A stretch of 64,000 nucleotides of DNA, taken from contig CANGMI010000005.1 of assembly GCA_947455195.1 (NCBI GenBank), positions 192,609 through 256,608 on the forward strand, in the 5' to 3' direction. A program made the position numbers and the translations under genes. Positions within the stretch are counted from its first letter, which is position 1. Every line of letters begins with the position of its first letter. The notes beneath the pieces were generated by a model. The model ran no database searches. It was given only the letters and a program-made list of their open reading frames with translations, and was not told where the DNA came from. Shown one piece after another: positions 58,294 through 64,000 of the stretch. This stretch comes from Pseudomonadota bacterium. Lineage in GTDB: Bacteria > Pseudomonadota > Gammaproteobacteria > Burkholderiales > SG8-39.

Positions 58294-59460
58294 CTACTTG
58301 TAGTCGGCCAGGTGGAAGGAACCATCGCGAAAGTTCACGAGTACCAGGTCGTCCTTCGACAACCCCGAGTGCCGGTCGGCGGCAAAGTTGAACACGCCAC
58401 CGACACCCGCCCAGTTGCGGGTTTCGGCCAGCGCGTCACGCACCTTGGCACGGTCGGTGCCGCCGGCGCGCTCGATGGCATTGCGGGTCAGATAGATGGC
58501 GTCGTAGGTCTGGGCTACGAACTGATTGGGCTTGCGCTTGAATTTCGCCTCGAATGCCCGCGTGAGGGTCATGATGCGCGCCTTCTGCGGGTCGGTATCG
58601 GGAAGGTCGGCGCCAACCGGGAACTTCACCGAGATGAGCAGGAGGTTCTTCGCTGCGTCGCCCGCGAGTTGCATGTAGCGTTGATCGACAAAGCCGTAGC
58701 TGTGAATGAGGGTGAGGCGCGAGTCAAGTCCCAGTTGCTGTGCCTGCTTCAGGAACACCACGCCCGCAGGCGTCACCGTCCAGCAGATGATGGCCTGCAC
58801 GCCCGAGTCCTTGATCTTGCCCAGTTGCGGCATCATGTCGGTGTCGGAAGGGTTGAACGACTCGTAGAGCACGTCGAGTCCGCGCGCTGCAGCAACCTTC
58901 TTGAGTTGACCAGCAGCGCTCTGCCCGAAGCCGCTCGAGTCGCCGAGAAAGGCCACCCGCTTTATGCCTTTCTTGGCGAAGTAGTCGGCCAGGCGCTCCA
59001 TCACCTGTTCGTCATCAGCCGTGCTCTTGAAGGTCCACTGGCGCTCCGTGACCGGCGTCACGATATCCATGGCGCCCTCGGTCGACATGAAGGGCAGACC
59101 TGCCCGTTCAGTCAGGCCGAGCATCGCGATCGCCATGCCGCTCATGTTGCCACCGCCAACGATCGCATCGACCTTGTCCTGATCGATCAGGCGGCGAGTG
59201 GCGGTCAGGCCCTTCTGGGTCTGGCTCTCGGCGTCGTAGAAGAACCAGTCGATCTTGCGCCCCCGCACGCCGCCCTTGGCGTTGATCTCCTCGATGGCGA
59301 GTTCCATGCCTGCCTTCATGTCTTCACCGAGGAAGGCTGCCGGGCCGGTCACCGAGAGAATCGAACCGATGCGGATGGCCCCTTGAGCCAGTGCAAAAGG
59401 CGCGAAGAGCAGGGCAGACACGGCGAGCAGCGAGGCACGAGCGATGCGTCCAGCGTTCAT
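58294..59460 (-). CDS. Liv-type periplasmic substrate-binding protein (system III)
   Basis: A 388-residue Peripla_BP_6 protein with a Sec signal peptide ending FALAQ. The mature part begins IRIGSILSVTGPAAFLGEDM, then AIEEINAKGGV and AIVGGGNMSGMAIAMLGLTE. First gene of the long minus-strand operon 59460-50275: binding protein, two ferritin-like proteins, livHMGF, hydrolase, RidA, hydrolase, membrane protein. The relatives in this clade bind aromatic as well as aliphatic substrates. Confidence 0.92.
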   Translation of the reverse strand: MNAGRIARASLLAVSALLFAPFALAQGAIRIGSILSVTGPAAFLGEDMKAGMELAIEEINAKGGVRGRKIDWFFYDAESQTQKGLTATRRLIDQDKVDAIVGGGNMSGMAIAMLGLTERAGLPFMSTEGAMDIVTPVTERQWTFKSTADDEQVMERLADYFAKKGIKRVAFLGDSSGFGQSAAGQLKKVAAARGLDVLYESFNPSDTDMMPQLGKIKDSGVQAIICWTVTPAGVVFLKQAQQLGLDSRLTLIHSYGFVDQRYMQLAGDAAKNLLLISVKFPVGADLPDTDPQKARIMTLTRAFEAKFKRKPNQFVAQTYDAIYLTRNAIERAGGTDRAKVRDALAETRNWAGVGGVFNFAADRHSGLSKDDLVLVNFRDGSFHLADYK

Positions 59461-59703
59461 GGATCATCCTTGGTTGGGTTCGCAGGGGATGCTCCGGACT
59501 GTACGGCCCGCCATTTCGCACTGTCAAGGTGCGTCGCGGCATAGGCATATTGCCTCGAGGCAGATGGCAGCGAGGCCCGTTGGCCTCAAGCGAAAGGGCA
59601 GTGAGGGCAGCCGCTGTCTGCCGGTCGATGGTATCCGGCTTCATCGCATCGAGGCCGGGTTCGGTCTGCGGTTCGAGCCGGGGGCCTGTGCTGCCCGAAC
59701 CAC

Positions 59704-60903
59704 TCAGCTCGGTCTTGCCGCCGCCTGGACCAGCATGCGCATGATCTGTTCGGTGCGTCGATAGATGGCCGACCATTCGAGATCAAGGGCGCTGTTGCGT
59801 GCGGCGCGTCCGGCAGCGAGTCGCCGGCTGTCATCAAGGCCGAGTTCGATCACCGCTCGCACGAAGGCTGCGCTGTCATCGGCGGGAGCGATGATGCCGT
59901 TGCGACCTTCTGCAATCAGTTCACCGGCGGCCGCATGCGCGTAGGCCACCACGGCGAGGCCACTGGCGAGGGCCTCGAGTGTCACATTGCCAAACGTCTC
60001 CGTGAGGCTGGCAAAGGCGAAGAGGTCGGCGCTGGCATAGTGTCGCGCCAGATCGTCGCCTGAGCGGAATCCGGCGAACACGATGTCCGGATCAAGAGCG
60101 GCAAGGGCTTCTCGCTGCGGTCCATCGCCGACGAGCACCAGTTTCGTGTCGGGTCGGCGATCCTTGAGTGCCTGCCAGGCTCTGATGACCAGTGCAAGAT
60201 TCTTTTCGGGTGCGAGTCGAGACACGCACAGCAGCACGAGGGTGTCGTCGTTTGCACCCCATGCATGACGCAAGGTGGGGTCGCGTCGATCGGGCGAGAA
60301 GAGCCCGGTATCGACACCGCGAGGCACGACCTGCAGCCGCTCGAAGCCCAACGCGGCCAGTTCGGCCTGCAGGCGTGCCGTGGGTACCATCGTGCAATCG
60401 GCGCCGTTGTGGAAGCGCTTCATGTACGACATGATTGCGCCGCGCAGCCAGCCTATTCCGTAGTGCTGACTGTAGGCGTGAAAGTTCGTTCGAAAGTCGG
60501 TGCTGATCGGCAGCCGGAGCTTTCTTGCAGCCTTGAGGGCCGACCACCCGAGTGGCCCCTCGGTGGCAATGTGAACGATGTCGGGTCGTTCGCGCACCCA
60601 CAGGCGTGTGAGGTCCTTGCGTGCCGGCAGGCCCATGCGCAATTGCCGGTAGAACGGAATGGGCAATCCCCCTACCAGGGTCTCCTCGAATCGCTCACGC
60701 GGTATCGGGCTCTCGCCCGGGGTCTGACGCGGCCGCACCAACCAGATCTGATGTCCGAGTGCCTGCAATCCACTCACGATGCGCGACAGCGTGTTGGCAA
60801 CGCCGTTGATGTCCGGTGGCCAGGTCTCGGTGACCACGGCAATCCGAAGCGGCACCTTTGCAGCTGCCAATCGTTCAACTTCTATGCTGGGCGTGATCGT
60901 CAT
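59704..60903 (-). CDS. GT4-family glycosyltransferase
   Basis: A 399-residue GT-B fold transferase. The N-terminal domain has RIAVVTETWPPDINGVA, the acceptor-side segment used by glycolipid mannosyl/glucosyltransferases (MgtA/SqdX-like). The C-terminal donor domain has LLCVSRLAPEKNLALVIRAW and the E-x7-E motif ETFGNVTLEALASGLAVVAY. It may add sugar to a lipid; phosphatidylserine decarboxylase and a membrane protein nearby would fit lipid metabolism. The 243 bases between it and the binding-protein gene hold nothing that I recognise. Confidence 0.88.
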   Translation of the reverse strand: MTITPSIEVERLAAAKVPLRIAVVTETWPPDINGVANTLSRIVSGLQALGHQIWLVRPRQTPGESPIPRERFEETLVGGLPIPFYRQLRMGLPARKDLTRLWVRERPDIVHIATEGPLGWSALKAARKLRLPISTDFRTNFHAYSQHYGIGWLRGAIMSYMKRFHNGADCTMVPTARLQAELAALGFERLQVVPRGVDTGLFSPDRRDPTLRHAWGANDDTLVLLCVSRLAPEKNLALVIRAWQALKDRRPDTKLVLVGDGPQREALAALDPDIVFAGFRSGDDLARHYASADLFAFASLTETFGNVTLEALASGLAVVAYAHAAAGELIAEGRNGIIAPADDSAAFVRAVIELGLDDSRRLAAGRAARNSALDLEWSAIYRRTEQIMRMLVQAAARPS

Positions 60904-61115
60904 GGCGTGACTGTGAACGAATCGAGGTACCCGCAGGTGACGGTTTGGTGAACGTGTCGAGGTGTCATCAAGATTTCATGCAAGTGGATGCACCCTCTGG
61001 GGTGAAATGGCTCGGCGATTCGATTGATTTCATCCGGTTGCTCCGATGCGGCACCGGATTCGGCAGTGTGCGGCAGTCGCGCGCGCCGCTCCCACCCAGA
61101 CCACAGGACATGGCC

Positions 61116-61724
61116 ATGAACGATTTTTTCCAGACCTTGAAGACCCAGCGCTGGGATGACCACCGCTACTACCACCACAGTCGCATCAACCAGTCGCTCC
61201 ATCTGGTGAGCGCGATCTCCTTTCTCGTGGCTTACGCCTGGCTCTTCATCGACCCGGTGGTGTCCGGTCTCATCGCCTGGCTGGTATCGATGACGACACG
61301 CCAGGCCGGACACTTCTTCTATGAGCCCAAGGGCTACGACGAGGTCAACAAGGCGACCCACGAGTACAAGGAGGAGATCAAGGTCGGCTACAACCTGAAG
61401 CGCAAGGTCGTGCTGCTGTCGCTTTGCGCGCTGGTGCCGATCCTCGCCTGGACGGCACCCGCGGCGCTGGCCTGGGCGCTGCCGGTCGCATGGGAAGACA
61501 CGCCGCTTCGCATGACAGGCGGTGCCTGGCTCCTGCTGGGCGTGGGCGGAATGCTGTTTCGCGTGATGCAACTCTGGATGAGCCAGGGCCTGATGGCCGG
61601 CATTGCGTGGGCGACCAAGATCATCACTGATCCGTTTCACGACATCTGGCTTTACCACAAGGCGCCGCTGCATCTGCTGCGCGGCGAAATGATCGATCCG
61701 ATGGATCACGCGCGCGCTTCCTGA
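61116..61724 (+). CDS. Small membrane protein with His-rich N terminus (Mpo1/DUF962-like?)
   Basis: A 202-residue membrane protein. After DDHRYYHHSRINQSLHLVSA come two close spans (about 28-66), then RQAGHFFYEPKGYDEVN, then two to three further spans. The pattern YYHH-x3-N-x3-H followed by GHFFYEP recalls Mpo1/YGL010w (DUF962) fatty-acid dioxygenases, whose His residues bind iron, but the match is partial. The start at 61116 has AGGA seven bases upstream; ATG 61110 is two codons earlier. It overlaps the converging aminotransferase by 19 bases. Confidence 0.6.
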   Translation: MNDFFQTLKTQRWDDHRYYHHSRINQSLHLVSAISFLVAYAWLFIDPVVSGLIAWLVSMTTRQAGHFFYEPKGYDEVNKATHEYKEEIKVGYNLKRKVVLLSLCALVPILAWTAPAALAWALPVAWEDTPLRMTGGAWLLLGVGGMLFRVMQLWMSQGLMAGIAWATKIITDPFHDIWLYHKAPLHLLRGEMIDPMDHARAS

Positions 61725-63391
61725 TTCAGCCCCAGGCGGGCTCGCACGATCTCCCGCACGACCTGCCGCTGGATGCTCTTGTTGGTTTGCCCGGCGGCAG
61801 TCCACCACCAGCCACCGGCCTGCATCTGGCGGGCCGCCTCGGTGAAGCGGGTGCAGAAGGTCGCGAACGCGGCATCACTGAACCCCAGGGTGAAGATCAT
61901 GCGCCCACTGCCGACCCAACTGAGGGCGATCCCCTGTTCACGCAGGTAGAACTGGAAGAGCCAGTTGTAGCGGCTGGGCGTATCAAACAGCACGCTCCAC
62001 ACGGTAGCCATCCCGACCACGCGTACCGGCAGGTTCGCGGCCGTCAGTTGCGCGTTCAGTTGCGCGAGGCGGCCCTCCCAGGTGGCATCGGCCTCGTCGT
62101 AGAGTTGCCTGATGTCGGCATCATCCAGACGGTGCAGGAACGCATTCATCGATCCCATCACGTAGGGATGAGCGTTGAACGTGCCGCGTGCAAAGCAGAC
62201 ATCGCCCGGGAGGTCGTCACGGTAGCGTTTCATGAATCGGGCCTTGCCGCAGACGACGCCGATGGGCAAGCCGCCCGCGAGGGTCTTCCCGTAGGTCACG
62301 AGGTCGGCCTCGACGCCGAACCACGCTTGCGCGCCGCCGGCCGCCAGACGGAATCCGAGAAAGACTTCATCGAAGATCAGCGCAATGCCCTTGCGGGTAC
62401 ACACCTCGCGCAACTGGATGAGCCACCGCCGGGTAGCCTCACGGTCGAAGGCCACCTGCCTGCCGCCATCGACCAGCGTCGAATCGGCCGGTGCGGCGCG
62501 GTTCGGGTGCATGGCCTGGATCGGATTGACCAGCACGCAGGCAATGTCGTTGCGCCGTTCGAGCACACGCAGCGTGGCCGGGTGGCGCTCACGCAGGGTC
62601 AGGGTGTCCGACGCGGGTGGCATCGGGTTGCCCGGGCCTGGCTGCACATCGTCCCACCAGCCGTGATACGCGCCCGCGAAGCGGACGATCTTTCGTCGCC
62701 CGGTGTTGTAGCGGGCAAGGCGAACGGCCTGCATGACGGCCTCGGTTCCCGACATGTGGAACGACACCTCGTCCATGCCCGAAATCGCGCAGAGTCGCTG
62801 CACGTTGTCGAGCACGCACGGGTGGTAGGAGCCGAGGACGACCCCGAGTTCGCGTCCGATGGTTGCGCCACGGTCCATGCAGTCCGTGTAGAACGCCTGA
62901 CCAAAGACATTCACCCCATAGGAGCCGGTCACATCGAAGAACCGGTTGCCGTCCAGGTCGATCAGTTCCACGCCCTCGCTTGCCTGCAGGAAGCTGCCCA
63001 CCTGAACCTTGCTCGAGAAGACCTCGCGAAACTGGTAGGGCACCCGATAGCGGCTGATGAACTGCATGTCGGAGATGAGCGGGCGCGTCTGGGCGGTCAA
63101 GGCGAGCGTCTTTGGCGAGCGCGCGGTGAGGGTCTCGCCAAGGCGGGCCAGCGCGCTCCGGCGCTGGGCTGCGATCGGTGCCGGCGCCCCGTCCAGATCG
63201 TAGAAGCGATCGTCGGCGTAGCTGTAGCCGGGGAGCCAGCGGGCAAACCGCCTGGCCCAGCGCAGATGTCCGCCGAGCCCCGGGTGCTTGGCGAGCGACA
63301 GTTCGAGCCGCTGGCGGGCATGGCGCCACAGGACGAGGGCGAGCGCGGCGGTGGCAATGGATGTGATGACGGTGATCGACGAGTCGGGCAT
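61706..63391 (-). CDS. Membrane-anchored class III aminotransferase (HemL-like fold)
   Basis: A 561-residue PLP enzyme. Residues 5-22 are a hydrophobic anchor (ITVITSIATAALALVLW) followed by about 100 residues of unassigned linker, so the protein is some 110 residues longer than GSA aminomutase. The PLP fold has FHMSGTEAVMQAVRLAR, AGAYHGWWDDV, LIFDEVFLGFRL (PLP Asp/Glu) and the Schiff-base Lys in LVTYGKTLAGGLPIG. It resembles glutamate-1-semialdehyde aminomutase and aminotransferase modules of polyketide or lipid pathways. It diverges from psd (53 bp). Role in an amino-lipid pathway is possible. Confidence 0.84.
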   Translation of the reverse strand: MPDSSITVITSIATAALALVLWRHARQRLELSLAKHPGLGGHLRWARRFARWLPGYSYADDRFYDLDGAPAPIAAQRRSALARLGETLTARSPKTLALTAQTRPLISDMQFISRYRVPYQFREVFSSKVQVGSFLQASEGVELIDLDGNRFFDVTGSYGVNVFGQAFYTDCMDRGATIGRELGVVLGSYHPCVLDNVQRLCAISGMDEVSFHMSGTEAVMQAVRLARYNTGRRKIVRFAGAYHGWWDDVQPGPGNPMPPASDTLTLRERHPATLRVLERRNDIACVLVNPIQAMHPNRAAPADSTLVDGGRQVAFDREATRRWLIQLREVCTRKGIALIFDEVFLGFRLAAGGAQAWFGVEADLVTYGKTLAGGLPIGVVCGKARFMKRYRDDLPGDVCFARGTFNAHPYVMGSMNAFLHRLDDADIRQLYDEADATWEGRLAQLNAQLTAANLPVRVVGMATVWSVLFDTPSRYNWLFQFYLREQGIALSWVGSGRMIFTLGFSDAAFATFCTRFTEAARQMQAGGWWWTAAGQTNKSIQRQVVREIVRARLGLNQEARA

Positions 63392-63444
63392 GGCAGTAGG
63401 CCTCCTGAGGATCCCCCCTTATATGACACGAGAATGAAGGATTG

Positions 63445-64000
63445 ATGACCATGCGTGATGTCCAGCGAAGTGGCTCCGGTGGCGCCCTGCGCCAAGCCCT
63501 GCGCCGAATGGCCACCCAGGAGGATCTGAACTTCCTCCTGACCAACCGCATTCCGCGCGCCGCCCTGACGCGCCTGATTGGCTGGGTCAGTCAGAGGCGT
63601 CATCCCTGGGTGCGCGATCTGTCGATCGCTGCCTGGCGCGCCTTTGCCGATCTGGATCTGTCCGAGGCTCGAAAGTCGCGTTTCGAGAGCCTGCATGACT
63701 GTTTCATCCGCGAATTGCGGCCGGGAGCACGTCCGGTCGACCCGGATCCGCAGGTTTTCGTCAGTCCGTGCGATGCGATCGTCGGCGCGCATGGTCGCAT
63801 CGTCGATGGCCAGGTCTTTCAGGCGAAGGGTTTCCCCTACACCATGGAAGATCTGATCGGGCCGATCGACTGGCGCAGCCACTGGCGCGAGGGTTCGTTC
63901 GTGACCTTGCGCATCACCTCTGCCATGTATCACCGCTTTCACGCCCCTTGTGACGCGCGCCTGCGGCGGGTGCGGTACTTTCATGGTGACACTTGGAATG
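63445..64000 (+). CDS. psd: Phosphatidylserine decarboxylase (partial, 5' part)
   Basis: The first 185 codons of a proenzyme that makes phosphatidylethanolamine from phosphatidylserine; the gene runs off the window end. Recognisable segments are DCFIRELRPGARPVD, FVSPCDAIVGAHG, FQAKGFPYTMEDLIG and YHRFHAPCDA, in family order. The self-cleavage LGST/GGST motif would lie beyond base 64000. ATG 63445 or 63451 is the start. It may be a second psd, since it groups with a glycosyltransferase and a membrane aminotransferase rather than with pssA. Confidence 0.88.
   Translation, partial: MTMRDVQRSGSGGALRQALRRMATQEDLNFLLTNRIPRAALTRLIGWVSQRRHPWVRDLSIAAWRAFADLDLSEARKSRFESLHDCFIRELRPGARPVDPDPQVFVSPCDAIVGAHGRIVDGQVFQAKGFPYTMEDLIGPIDWRSHWREGSFVTLRITSAMYHRFHAPCDARLRRVRYFHGDTWN

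Noticed and set aside
61706-63391. hemL (glutamate-1-semialdehyde aminomutase for tetrapyrrole synthesis)
   Set aside because: Tempting in a phototroph, but the membrane anchor, long linker and extra length do not fit HemL.
61787-63445. 552-codon plus-strand open frame opposite the aminotransferase
   Set aside because: Complement of a well-conserved PLP enzyme; no domain of its own.
1-64000. tRNA, rRNA, CRISPR arrays, insertion sequences, integrases, prophage
   Set aside because: Looked for on both strands; no cloverleaf, regular spaced repeats, transposase or terminal inverted repeats recognised.

Overview
The window looks like a chromosome segment of a high-GC phototrophic betaproteobacterium, most likely Burkholderiales. 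The reasons are three Bug/TctC-type periplasmic binding proteins, an LH2-type antenna pair (pucB, pucA) whose alpha subunit has a long Ala/Val/Pro/Gln-rich C-terminal tail of the kind known from Rubrivivax, a BciA-type divinyl reductase for bacteriochlorophyll synthesis, and dense head-to-tail operons with ATGA or GTGA overlaps. This taxonomic reading is inference; no rRNA or other marker lies in the window.

Most of the 64 kb is a catabolic and transport island. It has five Rieske non-heme iron oxygenases (97-1422, 16428-17795, 19794-21050 with beta subunit 19287-19790, 31637-32806, 45590-46636), three complete Liv-type ABC importers (6301-11080, 32893-37446, 52888-59460), three Bug solute-binding proteins (3242, 38841, 42719), and enzymes for aromatic, N-heterocyclic and small-acid metabolism: a 4,5-dihydroxyphthalate decarboxylase-like protein, a NicC-like 6-hydroxynicotinate monooxygenase, oxalyl-CoA decarboxylase plus an OxlT-like carrier, a GMC oxidoreductase, HpcH/HpaI and class II aldolases, a glutamine-synthetase-like ligase and an acyl-CoA ligase. 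No Rieske reductase and no recognisable transcription factor gene is present.

Layout: 1-4.2 kb, oxygenase, hydroxyacid dehydrogenase, haem-oxygenase-fold enzyme and Bug protein. 4.3-11.1 kb, Liv system I (with a fused LivM-LivG) followed by cupin, SDR and aldolase. 11.3-16.2 kb, orphan effector-like protein, oxalyl-CoA decarboxylase, and a glycosyltransferase with a small FkbM-like protein. 16.4-22.7 kb, Rieske/GS-like pair, NagG/AndAc-like oxygenase and CoA ligase. 22.8-27.2 kb, a five-gene PqqD / HPr-kinase-like / two glycosyltransferases / nucleotidyltransferase operon. 27.5-29.1 kb, a decayed polysaccharide locus (permease remnant, intact glf, glycosyltransferase tail). 29.2-30.2 kb, bciA. 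30.3-47.8 kb, more catabolism and Liv system II. 47.8-50.2 kb, the light-harvesting operon pucB-pucA-pucC-small membrane peptide, with a PpsR/CrtJ-type site over its promoter. 50.3-59.5 kb, a long minus-strand operon in which Liv system III carries two ferritin-like diiron-oxygenase paralogues, two alpha/beta hydrolases and a RidA protein. 59.7-64 kb, glycosyltransferase, a small membrane protein, a membrane-anchored class III aminotransferase and the start of phosphatidylserine decarboxylase.

The most distinctive points are an LH2 alpha subunit with Phe44-Leu45 (the B800-820 signature), an undescribed 37-residue membrane peptide at the end of that operon, the diiron pair with one apparently metal-site-degenerate copy inside a Liv operon, and the PqqD/HPr-kinase-like system.
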